From assembly GCA_949316235.1 (NCBI GenBank), contig OX438749.1, positions 10,186,914 through 10,250,913 on the forward strand: a DNA stretch of 64,000 nucleotides. Reading direction: 5' to 3'. This DNA comes from Oegoconia quadripuncta. Lineage: Eukaryota > Arthropoda > Insecta > Lepidoptera > Autostichidae. The translations under genes and the position numbers were made by a program. Numbering within the stretch: position 1 is the first letter of the stretch; each line of letters opens with the position of its first letter. This document shows positions 51,186-63,330 of this stretch, in pieces. The notes under the pieces were generated by a model that was not told the DNA's origin, ran no database searches, and worked only from the letters and a program-made list of their open reading frames with translations.

Positions 51186-51880
51186 TTCCCACAAGAAGCC
51201 GCCAAAATCTTTTGTAAAGCATTCTGCCACTTTACTGAAGAATGACTTGACCGTGACTAGACTCTGTATACGCCAAGTATACGACGAATTACTTGTTTTG
51301 ACTGAGACTGACTTACAAACTGAAAAAATAAGAGAAATAAGACATGGCTGTTATGGGCTAGATCCTTTTGCCTTCTCCTAGAGGAGAGAATGAAAGTAAA
51401 AAAAAAATAAAAATAATTAACTTGTCGGCTAAATCCTCTATACGTCCATGATGCGGTCAAAGCCAAAGGGTCAAAGCCATAGGCTTTTTGGCGGGAACTC
51501 GGCGAGTGAAGTAGCATTTTTCTTTATAATTCTTATAATTTGTGCATTCTGACTTTTGAAGCTTAATAATGGCAGAATATTGTGCAGCAAACGTTAGTGA
51601 TGGTGGACAAGTGAAGGGAAGTGTAAATTAAAGTGCGTAACGGAGTTTTCGGGTTCCCACAAGAAGCCGCCAAAATCTTTTGTAAAGCATTCTGCCACTT
51701 TACTGAAGAATGACTTGACCGTGACTAGACACTGTATACGCCAAGTATACGACGAATTACTTGTTTTGACTGAGACTGACTTACAAACTGAAGAAATAAG
51801 AGAAATAAGACATGGCTGTTATGGGCTAGATCCCTTTGCCTTCTCCTAAAGGAGAGAATGGAACCAAAAAAAAAAAAGTC

Positions 51881-53279
51881 TATGGTCAAAGCCATAAAAA
51901 AAATAAACAGTTTTATAACCTATAATACTAATATTATTCTTCTCTGTCTACGTTAGAACCGTGCAAAGAGTATAGTAACTATTTACCGAGAAAGAGTGGC
52001 AACTCCGTGGTTAAATTTGCATGTATAGACAGTGCTGCTGCCAGCGATTGGTTGAGGAATTAAATCTATCTATACATACCTACGTACACTGATTATATAG
52101 GTAGAAACTGGGTTTAGAAATGGGTATTGTTGTTTATAAGGAAATTTTTATTTCTCATAACTAATTTCTTTAAATTAGCTATGAAAAACAAGTATAACAA
52201 AAACAAACAACAAATTAACAAAAATCTGAACTTTTACAAAAACTTTCAAAAGGAAATCGACGTTGACTGAGAGCTCGACATGACATCACCCACCGGTAAG
52301 ATGGCGGCTGCTGCCACAGAACCCTAATAACGGTTAGTTCGTCAACCGCAGTTCAGAGGTCGCAGTCTGCTATGAAAATTGATGACATTTGAACCGTGTT
52401 AGAACATGGTTAGAACCGGTAAGCCAAAGAGTATAGTAGTACCACAGAGAGAGATATATATACCAAAAGGACCGGTACGCTAAATCATTCTGTCCTTATC
52501 TGAGTAATCTGTGATTCTGTCTGTGTTCGAACATTTTAGTAAGTGCTTGTTATTTACGTCCCTCCAGAACGCGCATAAATAGTTTAGTACGCACCCCAGC
52601 AAACCCTAAAGCGTAAACACTTTTTAGACTATTCCATACCTCCGGACCTAGTTGTACATAAAACGCATAGAGTAATATAACATACGGAGAAATAAAACGT
52701 CAGAAATAAGTAATGTTTGGTTTACTCGATCGGTGTTACATCTTGGTAATCTGTTTATCCTAATTGTGCCAGACTCACAACTGGACTGTGTTTTTAACAG
52801 CCCCTGTATGCCACAGACTTGTCTTAACGACTGCCTTCACTTGAAAACACTGTGATGAGTATATAATGTACCGTCCGAAATACTCGCATGCCACTAGTCA
52901 AAGAGTATACCACTAGTTGTCACTTATTGAGCACGCCAGACATTGCTAAACATTCGAAATAGAATGTGACTATGCCACGAGTGTATTGTATTGAGTGTAG
53001 TGTATTGTAATAATAAGGTACATAGCTGAGCCTTTCATAGAGCCACCATGTTACACATAACTTCCAAATGTAAATATAGTAGTTGATAGATATGTAGCAC
53101 AGCTAGCTACTTGAAACAATAGGTTCCTTTGGTATTGTAGACCTATCATTATCATCCTAAATATTGGAGTAGGTACTATTTCCACCATTATAGAAAGTAC
53201 TACTACATAATTGGTAGACTCATGTGAGATCCCTGATAGGCTGTGGATGTTATGTTATACAGTTACATTTTTTTTTCAG
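51881..53279 (+). promoter_or_regulatory. ALG14 upstream region
   Basis: A jockey-like 3' UTR relative is visible at 52770-52990 ('gactgccttcacttgaaaa', 'catgccactagtca'). 52270-52560 is less AT-rich and holds 'caagatggcggctgc'-like text ('aagatggcggctgctgcc', 52301-52318), a YY1-type motif common in promoters, so the ALG14 transcript may begin near here. The acceptor 'ttttttttcag' ending at 53279 implies a 5' UTR intron immediately before the coding exon. Confidence 0.4.
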
Positions 53280-53295
53280 ATTCAGAGATAAGGTC

Positions 53296-53943
53296 ATGGC
53301 TGGAATGATTATGTGTATCAGCCTGCCTGCTATCACAGTATTGTCAACATTTATTCTTCGAGCAATTTATTTAATTTACCGGATTTTCACTTCAGAATGT
53401 AAACTCATACACACAGACCATTCTTTACGGACAGTTTTGTGTATCGGCTCTGGAGGTCACACAACAGAACTACTGAGAATAAAAATGCATATGGACTTGA
53501 AAAAGTATCAACCAAGATTATACATCATTGCTGACAATGATGTAAGCAGTGAAGTTAAAATTCTCAAAGTGGAAAATGAAGAGACAAATTATACATTGAG
53601 TAGGATACCTAGGAGTAGAAATATAAAACAATCATATTTGTCTTCTATTGTCAGTACATTATATGCAACACTTTATACCATTCCAGTAATTTACAATTTC
53701 AAACCCAATGTGATATTTTGTAATGGACCTGGAACTTGTATTCCAATTTGTGTTGTTGCATTTCTATTGAGATGCATTTTTATTTTAGACTGTAGGATAA
53801 TATTTATAGAAAGTATATGCAGAGTTAGGACAATGTCACTAACAGGCAAAATTTTGCAATATTTTGCAGACTTAGTTGTGGTACAATGGCCACAACTAAG
53901 AGATGTGTGCTTCAGAGCTAAATATTTTGGAAGGCTTACCTAA
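53296..53943 (+). CDS. ALG14: ALG14, UDP-GlcNAc transferase membrane subunit
   Basis: ALG14 anchors the catalytic ALG13 to the ER membrane; together they add the second GlcNAc to dolichol-PP-GlcNAc in N-glycan assembly. The 215-residue product matches family length. Residues 1-30 are a membrane segment. VLCIGSGGHTTELL (about 50-63) is the glycine-rich nucleotide-sugar loop, IPRSRNIKQSY follows, then IFCNGPGTCIPICVVA (about 140-156), IESICRV and the conserved end VVVQWPQL...YFGRL. I chose ATG 53296 because it lies just after a splice acceptor (ag at 53278-53279); the in-frame upstream extension to 53224 would cross that acceptor's polypyrimidine tract. The coding region is a single exon. AATAAA occurs at 53948 (probably too close) and at 54225. 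Confidence 0.95.
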   Translation: MAGMIMCISLPAITVLSTFILRAIYLIYRIFTSECKLIHTDHSLRTVLCIGSGGHTTELLRIKMHMDLKKYQPRLYIIADNDVSSEVKILKVENEETNYTLSRIPRSRNIKQSYLSSIVSTLYATLYTIPVIYNFKPNVIFCNGPGTCIPICVVAFLLRCIFILDCRIIFIESICRVRTMSLTGKILQYFADLVVVQWPQLRDVCFRAKYFGRLT

Positions 53944-54224
53944 GTAAAATAAAACATCTTAATAACTAAGAAAAGTGTATAATTAATAAGTTCTAGGGAG
54001 ATCTGTATACTAATGTTTTTAAATGTAAACCACAAATTAAACCAAACCAAATGTTGTAATGATTTACGTAGTTTGCACAGTTTTTTTTATGCACAATAGT
54101 TTAGCATTTGGTGTGCATCCTCCCAGCTGCACCACGGTCTCCGATTTGCATATAAATTAGAGTACATTTAAGTCAAGATTTTTACAAAGTGTAAAAATCA
54201 TCTTTTCACTTCACAGGCTCTGGA

Positions 54225-54249
54225 AATAAAGGGGGGGGGGGGGGGGGGG
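54225..54249 (+). terminator. AATAAA followed by a run of 19 G
   Basis: AATAAA at 54225-54230 is followed immediately by 19 consecutive G (54231-54249). It lies about 280 bp past the ALG14 stop and could serve as its polyadenylation signal, or be the A-tail end of a repeat. Confidence 0.35.
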
Positions 54250-54850
54250 AATCTCATTAATTGTAATACATATCGTAAATATGATTACACTTAGGTCCAT
54301 AATTCAGAATATTGCTCAAGCGTAGATCTGCACTTGAGCAGCATAGTTTGAAATAGATGCCGCTATGCAAGTTACATAATGCTGTCCCTTTTTAACTGTC
54401 CCCAAGCAGAGATCTTAGGCCCGTATTTCAGAAGTTACTCAAGCCGAGATCTCCGCTTGAGGACAATTAAAAACCGGACCGCCCTTTATTTTCGGAGCAT
54501 GTGAAGTGAAAAAAATCTATTACTATTTTTACACTGTTTCTAAAAATTTTAACTAAATTTTGTCCAATTTATATGCAAATCGAAGACCGTGGCGCTGCTG
54601 GGACAATGCACACTATAGCACTTGACCTCAGTCACACACAATGTTAAGTGAAGATGAGGTCGATGGGGCAAGCGTGACCCGGAAATCCCATCTTATTCGG
54701 GGGCCTGGCTATCCTATCTCTGATAACCGGAACACAACAATGCTATAGCAATGCTGTTTGGCGGCAGGCTTAGATTCTTATTTAAGTCACCATCTTAGTG
54801 GTAGCTACCCAGGCGGATATTTAAAATGCCCTACAACCAACCAAATGAAA
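54250..54850. repeat. Harbinger-like MITE and SINE-2 copies
   Basis: 54298-54470 holds parts of the element family seen whole at 58751-58902 ('cataattcagaatattgctcaagcgtagatctgcacttgagcagc', then 'aggcccgtatttcagaagttactcaagccgagatctccgcttgagg'). 54590-54850 is a SINE-2 copy on the minus strand lacking a clear head. Confidence 0.6.
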
Positions 54851-57800
54851 AATTATTTAGTATGTAAAGACCTTTTGGTGGGGCAGAGTGGAAATGTAAT
54901 GAAATTTATTTTGCATTTGGGTCCTAACATTCATGTATTCTGGGAAAAATCTTTTCAGCGCGAAAATCAGAGAAAACGATACCTATATAAAAGAATTTTT
55001 CTGAAATCGAAATTTCACAGTGGACATAAAGTGAGGAATGTGGACTATAAAGTACGGACCTCACAAAATGAATTTCGTTACATTTAATGAAGGCTTCTTC
55101 TAGTAAAGAAGTTGTTTTTTTATCACACCGTCATTGACATTAATTTGAATTACATTTGTATCTATCTTAATCATCAGCGCTATCGCTACCATTACAAAGG
55201 CACACGCATAAGGTCTTGATGACGAATTCTTGAATTACTAATGACAATACTAGGTACTATGTGCTAATATTTAGTACTATTTGGTGCCCTACGGAAATGA
55301 TTAGTGCCATAGTATTTTCAGATATTCCATAAAATTATAGGCATTCTGGAAGAACAGCTCCCTAGTATGCTCTCTCGTGTGAATTCGGTGAGGAAACGGT
55401 TTAGGTGAGTTAACGTCTCCATTGCAATATTTACGTACAGTAAAAACTCACGTAAACTCCCAACGACGACATTGCTAACTGCCAATGCACAGCTATGCTC
55501 GAAAATTATTTATCGAGGGATAATAATTTTGATTTAGTTGAACGGCGAGTTTACTGGAATATTTTGAAAAAATCCAAAATATTTACCTAAAAGGAATATT
55601 ACTACGCCATATATTATACCAACTTCGTATCTACACTGCCTAAAGGTCCACAACTGGGCTTAGGCCTCACCCATAAATTTCCAGAGTCACTGGTTGTTTT
55701 GTTAACAAATGTAAATGTATTATTTATCACCAATGCAAATATATAGATTTAATTAATATTTCAGCCACACTAAACATCTAGTGTACCTATTATGGATGTA
55801 ATGTACCTATTCAGCCACACTAAACATCTAGTGTAGGTACCTATTATGGATATTAGATAACGAATAAACATACATAAAATTTATGTAAACATTCATTACT
55901 CTGCAATAAATTGTATTTATCACATTAATTTTTATGAATTCGATTTCGTTGGTTTCGAAGGCAGGATCACTGCATCCAGTACCTACCCACTGCACCAATT
56001 GGTTCGGTCACCAAGTGACTCACTTTTTATATTAACAAACAGTGAACACAATTATACATACTTATAAAATAATCATTACTACCTATGTTATTGTGTCACC
56101 AACACCGTTAACCACATATTACTTAAATAAATAATTTATTATTCCCTTTGTTTTGTTTGTTGTTGAGGAGTAATGGGGATGGCACAGTTACTAGTAGATA
56201 CTTATCTAGTTATATTTGTGCATGTGTGTTTGCTACGCACTCACGTTGCGCCACTCAAGATAGAGCGGCGATCGTTTACCTGCGTTGGTATGGCATGAGG
56301 TAGTAACAAACAAACGACAAGCATTACGGCAAGGGAATTCATAGCACAATTTATTATTAAGTGAAATACAATCATATCTATTACACGTTGACGCGACTGT
56401 AGCAAAACAAAAATGTATGTGGCAGTTTACGAGACTATTGCTGTGGTATAGATATTAAGTCGGAACGAGACGTGTTGGTAATGCAAGAGCACTACTAATT
56501 CAGCACTAAATATTCCCCCGCGACCCGTGCACCCACTGGCTTCACCCACCGGTGGGTGTAGGGGTAATTCCTGTTTACCCGTGTACCCACTGCGATATGG
56601 TTGGATTTAATTATCAATGAAAAAAATAAAATAATAATACGATAAGTTCGATGTTAAAGAGAAAAATAATACTAAAAATTCATTGAGAAGTCATCGTTAG
56701 TTTAGCGATATTACTGTGAGTATGTCAGCGTGATGCTGATTCCAGAATGCTCTACAAATCCGGTCTCCATGAAGCACTAATTAGTTTCAATAGACTCGGA
56801 GCACTAAATATTGTAATAAAAGCGGTATCTGTAACCTACACCGTTTCCGTGTACGAGAGCGATAATGCTGGGGAGATGTTCCTCCAGAATACCAAAGATA
56901 TCAAGGCGTCTGTGCCATTATATCCGTCTGGCACCACATAGCACTAAATTATTATATTTGGAATTTCAAGAATTCCATGGTGTGAATTTGTGGATGAACA
57001 CCGAGCAAGGGGTCAAGAACATCTTTAGTCACTTAATTTTCTTGTTGACATTTTTTTCATAGGTAAGTAATGTGGTAATAAAAGCTAAAGCAAAAGTCGT
57101 AATAGATTCCAGGTCATTGTCATAGACAGCCTATTGCTAACACATTAATGCATGCTTAATTGTAAATATCTACAACATTTGGTACAGTTTGATAAATGTT
57201 AAAATTTTAAAAGCGTCACATTCCCAACACAAGTAGTTGTTAACCAAGAACAAGAAAGGCTTACTGTTTATTTCTACTATAGCGTCATCCATCTGTTGTT
57301 GTTGGTTTATAATCTACTTATGCTACGAGTCTCACGCATATTTCGCCTTTCTAAAATTATTTAATTTTTGACCAAACATCATCTGATTGGTATTAGACTA
57401 TGGTCACACAATTAATAGCAACAGCACGTAATTAGAGGTACCGATCTGGCCCTTGATAATAAAATAAGAATAAATTTATGTTGTTGGGTTATGACAGATT
57501 TTATTTCTTTTATTAGTATACAGTAGACCTCTTAAGGACTCCACCGACAATTCAACCCCAATGTATTCTAGAGCGCAGGCGACGACATGCCAACCACGGC
57601 GAAGCACATTGTGACTTGCACTACCACTGTTTGTTGGATACTCCCCTACAAAAGTTTTTGGATTATACCCACCTCCCTAGTGGAGGTGACATTAAGTACT
57701 CTATAACCCGGAAAATTATCGAATACGAATATACGAAATATCGGCCACTGTTATGCAAAACTTTTGTCCAACTGCAGAGGTCTACTGTAAATATACAACT

Positions 57801-58750
57801 TTCAAAATTAGAATAGGTATTACACACTTACACTGCGCTATCGAGTTCATTAATAGAAAATCTACTCTATTTCCCTATTTGTTGCCAAAAAGACATATAT
57901 ATGTCTTTATGTATAAGTACCTACTCAGAAAACGACATTAAAATTCTACACATGCCCTTCATTCACCGCGCGACTCGAGTTAACGCTCGAGAACCAAAAA
58001 GTCGGTCTCTTTCGTACAGCAGGCATTGCAATAATATAAATGCAGATTCAGACTGGAGAGTCATTTTGTAATTATTATGGATCTTAATTAATGAACATGT
58101 TAGCAGCGCGTAGAAAATCGTCTCAAATACACGCGCCAAATTGCAGTTTTCTCTCATATTATATTTTTGGAAAATTATTGCGTGACCGCTATCTTTGTAT
58201 TAATAATATAACTAATGATATTCATGGCTAATTGGGTTATCAAAATTCTTAAATTAATAAATTTACACTCAGGCACACTTTGTTTATATACTAAAAGGCA
58301 AAATTTAAGGCTTCGCAAATATTTACGCGTACCTAATGGCAGAAACTTCACCAACAAATTACCAACAAAGACATTTTGATAATGATAATACCAAAAAAAT
58401 AGTAACGCAGCTAAAAAAATAACATTAGGTAGTTTCAGAGATATAGAGCCATGTATGGGCGAGAATGTTGGTGTGAATTTACACCAGAATCCTTACCTCT
58501 CATACAGAAGTGGTTTATGTTAACCTATAATATTTGGATTTTATTCCAAAAACTGGTGCTTAAATAGTGATATCATCCTGTACTTCACAATAATCGAAGC
58601 TATTCAAGTACCTGTATTGACAAGGAGTCCAGTGTGAAGGTGCCTTGTACCGCCATACTCCGAAGTGGCTTCGGTTTTCGATTTGATAATAGTGTCAAGT
58701 AAGAGCGACTTATTTTGTTAAAATACCAGGCTGATTTATTGTTTGTTTAA
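54851..58750. other. Intergenic right of ALG14
   Basis: No gene is recognised in this stretch. A SINE-3 copy on the minus strand lies at 55750-56010, with a duplicated 'attcagccacactaaacatctagtgta' (55762 and 55809). A plus ORF at 54758-55087 is basic and low in complexity with no known domain. A moderately GC-rich patch lies at 56225-56300 and 56500-56590 ('cccactggcttcacccaccggtgggtgtagggg', a short inverted repeat). 57550-57720 holds 'cacctccctagtggaggtg', another small hairpin. Confidence 0.45.
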
Positions 58751-58902
58751 GGCCCATAATTCAGAATGTTGCTCAAGCGTAGATCTGCACTTGAGCAGCA
58801 TAGGTAGAAAGAGATGCCGCCATACAAGTTACATAAATCTGTCCCTTTTTAGCTGTCCTCAAGCAGGGATCTCTGCTTGAGTAACATTCTGTAATGCGGG
58901 CC
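58751..58902. mobile_element. PIF/Harbinger-like MITE
   Basis: The ends 'ggcccataattcagaatgttgctcaagc' and 'gcttgagtaacattctgtaatgcgggcc' are inverted repeats of about 28 bp, flanked by TAA on both sides. A TWA target duplication with GGCC-type ends fits PIF/Harbinger-derived MITEs. There is no ORF inside. Confidence 0.7.
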
Positions 58903-60487
58903 TAAAAGAGATTATAAATTTACGACAGAATACAGAAAATAACTTTTTACATTTTCTACATACATACATATTTATTCGGGTACACTAACATACAGTTCTT
59001 GCGGGTTTATTATTTGTAACATTTTTAAATACAAATTAGTAAAATATATTCTTATGCTAAGTTACTATTTGTTAAGTTTTTTGGTATTATCATATCAGCC
59101 ACAGTATGTCCACTGCTCAACATAAATCTCCCTCATAAATTTGTAGTGACCAGCTGGGTGCTCTTGTCCCATCCCTTGGATATTCCACACTGGTCTGCTG
59201 GAGCATGGTTTCCACTCTAGAACTCTCATGCCCCAACGGTCATCAGTCCTATCACAGAATAATAAAGCCCTACCCCCTATTTGGGATTACCTGAATGTCT
59301 GAATTTGTTGGTGACGTTCTGGTATGAAGCACACTAATATTTTATTCAATGCCCAAGTAAGTACTTGCAGCGTGTTGACAAATTATAAAATTGTTAACGG
59401 AAACACATAAACCTGACAGAGATGGATACCTATATCAAAATTACTTTACCAATAATAATAAATAAGTAGGTAAAGCATAAAAACAAAGATACATTTTTTA
59501 CTGCCTGTTCTGAAAATAACATTATTCTTTACTATTTTCTCACAAACCACTTAACAATATACCTACTATGTCAGATCAATAATTAATAGAGCTCAAAAAT
59601 AGAATAGTTATTTGGCATCAACTTTTATTTAAATGCATCAGTCTTGACATTCTTTTGCTAAACAAAACCAGGTCATAATAAAGTACCTAAATAAGATATG
59701 AAAGTTTGTTTAGTATTAGGGGTATAGGTAATTTTTTATCTGTTAACATGCCAAATAATATTCAAAATAAAAGTTGTTATGTAGGCCTCGAGACAATATT
59801 AATAGATTAATATTTGTGCAGAAACAGAAAAATAATATTTTAAGTGCAGGTACAGTCAACTGCATATCAGATGTCACACCTTCAACTTCAACTTTTTATT
59901 TAATGGCAATCGGTTGTCTATATTGATGTCACACCTTTGGAAGGTCTATATACTATTATGGTTGACGTGCGGTTGACGGTGCCATAGTTAAATTTAATGT
60001 TTGAGGCATGATGCATGCATTCAATACTAAAGTGTGTCTACAAAAACACAATTTTTGTCTTTGTCAGTCTTACCTATTTTCATTAAAAATCAATACCTGT
60101 CTATAGTGGAGTTCCTTATTAATTAAATTATATTCCCTAATTACTCCCTCAACACTGGATTTAAAGTAGAGTTCAAAATTATCATAATAATGAGCTGTAG
60201 AATATAGAACATTTCACCTATGTACTAGATGAAAAAAGCCTCAATCAGGCAGATTCGTCAGGAAACTGCAACATACTGATTTCATAAACAATATGCCTTA
60301 TGTTATATTAATAGTACAAAATACCCCTTAAACTGGGGTAAAACAACAATATTGCTAACAAGTCAATATTTTAGGCACATCTGCAAATATTAATTGTAAA
60401 TGACTATGTAAAATTATAAGTACAAAAGGAAGAAATTAATTTTCTTACATAGCTATGTTAATAAACAAATTATTAAGTAGTTTAGTT
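58903..60487. other. Downstream of the PPxY membrane-protein gene
   Basis: A LINE-tail fragment ('atatcagccacagtatgtccactgctcaacataaatctccctc' and 'tgctggagcatggtttccactctag') covers 59085-59285. The part nearest 60487 probably holds the 3' UTR of the neighbouring minus-strand gene, but I cannot fix its end. Confidence 0.4.
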
Positions 60488-62695
60488 TCATGGTTTGCTG
60501 TTCTCATTATTCATATCAGATGTTTGATCACTAGTTTCTTGCTTGGCACTGTCATCATTTTTATTTTCCATATACAACTTTTCATCACCAATGAGATGCA
60601 TAGCTTCATCATATGTTGGTGGCGGTGGGTCTGAACTGGATGGCTGGGGTTTACTAGTGGCAGCGTTCGAGATTAGGGCATCATAAGATGGAGGTAAAGT
60701 AGCACTGGAAGCTGTTCGAGGTACCTGACCACTATATGCTTGTTCCTGGACAGCAGCCATATCCTGAAAACCATAATAAATATTAAATTTTCGTTTTACT
60801 TCTAATTCTTTAGTGCTCATACTTACTATCGATTTATTACAAATCAGCATTACTTATTTTATTCATATACTAGAAAGTTACGAAGTATTACCAAAAAATT
60901 TATTGGTTTGTGCTTTGTCGTGATAAATTATACAGTTTGCCATAAGGCAATATGCATGCACCTACTGATCATGCAATAGTGCTTGACCATCGAGAGACCA
61001 CAATGGAAAACGTAAGTTCCGTACAGATAAAGATTAGTAGCACCACACTGGCATGATTTATCGCATTGGGTAGGGTTTCGTAGTTGCCCGTCACAATATG
61101 CCGACTATTTTTAACGGGAAGTATGTACATTTTTCGAGTATGACTCATTAATTTGAAACTTGCCTCGACTCAAAAGAAGAAGAAAGCTTAGTAAGTTGTG
61201 ATAGTTTTCCATACAGGGTGATTTTTACAAGTAAATTTGAATGGCCAAGTCCTTTTTCTTCGGACTTGGTCAATAGCAAAAAAAAGGAGTCTCGGGCCCA
61301 ATTTTGATGAAAACTAAAACTACAGCATTGGATTTTTGAAAACTCAATATTCTTATCAAGGAATGGAACCTGTTGATCTTGAAAAAAAAACACACACTGT
61401 ATTATTACACCAATTGATAGTGTTGGTACGAATTCTGGGAAGTAATGACATACGGTAAACTTCTTATTTCAAAATTTTCTCTTCCCGGTTAAAGGCCACA
61501 GTATTGTAAACATTTGAAAGTAGAATGTAAAATGAATTGAAAAAAATCTAAAGTACAATCCAAACGCAACATTTCAATTGGTTAGTAACCTTAAATTATG
61601 AAGACACAGAAATATGGAAATTAATGAGATTTAACATTGCCAAGTGAAGTATGTCCTTGCCAAGTAGTAGCTTAAAAAAGGTAAAATCTGACTATTTTAA
61701 GTGAACCCTGTGTACTTACAAAATGAAGCATTAGACATTGACTAGCTTATTATCCAAATTAACATCATATCAGCCAAAAGACGTCCACTGCTGGACAATG
61801 GCCTCCCCCAAAGATATCCACAACAATCGGAAATAGTCAGAACTTATTGTTAAAGGATTCTTAAATTGTTCCTTACATTAATAGAAACTTATATCAGACA
61901 CTAATCATCTAGTCCGAAACTAAGCAATGCTTTTACTATGGACACTAGATAACGGTTAAACATACATAAATGTTCATATTCAAAAACAAACATTTACCCC
62001 TCATAGGATTCAAACCCAGAAAAATCGGTTTCGCTGACAGGTACCCTATAAACTACACCAATCAGTTGTCAGATGCTATTAACAACATGTTATTTATATT
62101 AAAGGGAAAGTGCATCATCAGATGAACTATACCAAATTTTTATGAGACCACTGCACACTGATGGGATACCTTGTAAACAAAAATGGAATCTGGTTCTCAA
62201 CTGGTAGAGATATTAGGGGAACATTCACCTCCCAGTGCAGTGCCAATTTTTAACTCTTTTTTTATGCGCACCCTTATCGTCGAGCTGACCCATTTTTGAT
62301 TTCAAGTAGCTTTTACAGGATGAAGCCAACAGGTAATTTGAAAAATTTACATGACTCACCCTAATAATGGCGCGCTGGTGTAGGAGCATTTGTATAACAC
62401 TTTTTCTCCGTAAATATAGCATACTTTTAACGGCAACCATCATTCCCGAACATATAAATATAGGTCCCACTAGCCACATGTGTCCTAAATTGTTAAGAAT
62501 GTAACCATCGGCATCTCCCAAGGCGAGTACGGTTATGAGAGTACCTACTGAAAACAAGATCATGGAAAGCACAAAATAGGAATAGCTTGTGCAGTCACAA
62601 CGACCAAATCGTTGATCTTCATCGAAGTCAAAATCTCTGTGCCGTAACCGATGTAAACGTTGTCTGATGAAGGGGCTATCGAACACGGTAGCCAT
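60488..62695 (-). CDS. Two-pass membrane protein with two PPxY motifs
   Basis: I do not recognise the family by name. Two exons, 62360-62695 and 60488-60763, join in phase 0 (donor gtgagt, acceptor ttttcag) to give 203 residues. The N terminus is Arg-rich and acidic, with a CDC just before the first membrane helix (about 38-60); a short luminal or extracellular loop follows, then a second helix (about 72-95) ending in basic LRRK. Both tails are therefore probably cytosolic. The C-terminal tail, wholly in exon 2, carries PPSY (136-139) and PPTY (160-163), binding motifs for WW domains such as those of Nedd4-type ubiquitin ligases, and ends Asp/Glu/Asn-rich. A role as ligase adaptor or substrate is inference. 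The ATG is the first in frame and lies 635 bp from the divergent gene at 63331. Confidence 0.85.
60764..62359. other. Intron of the PPxY protein gene
   Basis: It holds a CAGGGTG-family TA-flanked element (61214-61399; body 'ggagtctcgggcccaattttgatgaaaa', related to 36600-36740), a LINE tail (61765-61810, 'ccaaaagacgtccactgctgg') and a SINE-3 copy (61890-62075, minus). Confidence 0.6.
61214..61399. mobile_element. TA-flanked CAGGGTG-family element
   Basis: It runs from cagggtgatttttacaagt to cacacactg with TA on both outer sides. The body is homologous to 36600-36770 ('aggagtctcgggtccgattttgatgaaaaat', 'attggatttttgaaaaatcaatatt'). Confidence 0.6.
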
Positions 62696-63330
62696 TTTTC
62701 AATATGTAGGCTAATGAAAAACCAAAATATTGATATTACACTTCACTGTACTCTTGCCATATCGAAGAATTAAGATCACACAACAATATGTACTAATTAT
62801 CTAATCACTGAATTTCGTGTAATATGAAAGTGCAAACAACAGAAAAACAAGTTCGCTCATTTCATTCACGCACACAAAAAAAGTGAAATAAGTACCTATA
62901 AAGTTAGTGTTGTTTTCGTTTCGTGGTTCGTTGACAGTTTTCTTTTTAATAGTAACTGCTACTAGTGCCCTCTCCAAACAAACGCAATCGATACTAGAGA
63001 TGTGTCAGTCCACTCCTTTGTTTTGTACGAGAATAGCTATAAATGACAAGTAACCAGAAAAAAAAAAAATTATGGGATAGCGCTATTTCTTTCGCTCTCA
63101 TTATGTAGCACTTTGTATATGGTTGTAACAAAAAGGCCTCCCCTCAATCGAAGTGACGACGCAAATGTTTTGATTATTTTTGATTTAATTCTATTTAGAT
63201 TTGTTTTATAGTTAGTTAAGGCATCGAGGGTTTTAGCTAATTAATTACTATTCATGTAATTCACGATACCCAAGTCCAGTTTACTGTATTTTCTAACTTT
63301 CATTTCTGCTGTGCTTTTATTTGTTTCGAT
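62696..63330. promoter_or_regulatory. Divergent promoter region
   Basis: These 635 bp lie between the start codons of two divergently transcribed genes and must hold both promoters and 5' UTRs. I see no clear TATA box. A poly-A run is at 63059-63069 and a small inverted piece around 62930-62960. The region is free of recognisable transposons, unlike most of the window, which fits a functional promoter. Confidence 0.5.

Larger units (their letters stand above)
47240..51880 (+). repeat. 392-bp tandem repeat, locus 2, split by copia
   Basis: A unit tail (47240-47303), a unit start (47305-47475), the copia element, the remainder of that unit (51181-51420), a short spacer and a full unit (51481-51880) are present. 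The interrupted text 'gagctttcgga' / 'tcggattcccacaagaagccgcc' rejoins to the consensus seen at 9224-11130. The monomer was therefore present and in tandem before the copia insertion. Confidence 0.8.

Noticed and set aside
54758..55087. 109-codon plus ORF right of ALG14.
   Set aside because: Its start is in a SINE-2 copy and the remainder is low-complexity basic sequence with no domain, splice signals or start context.
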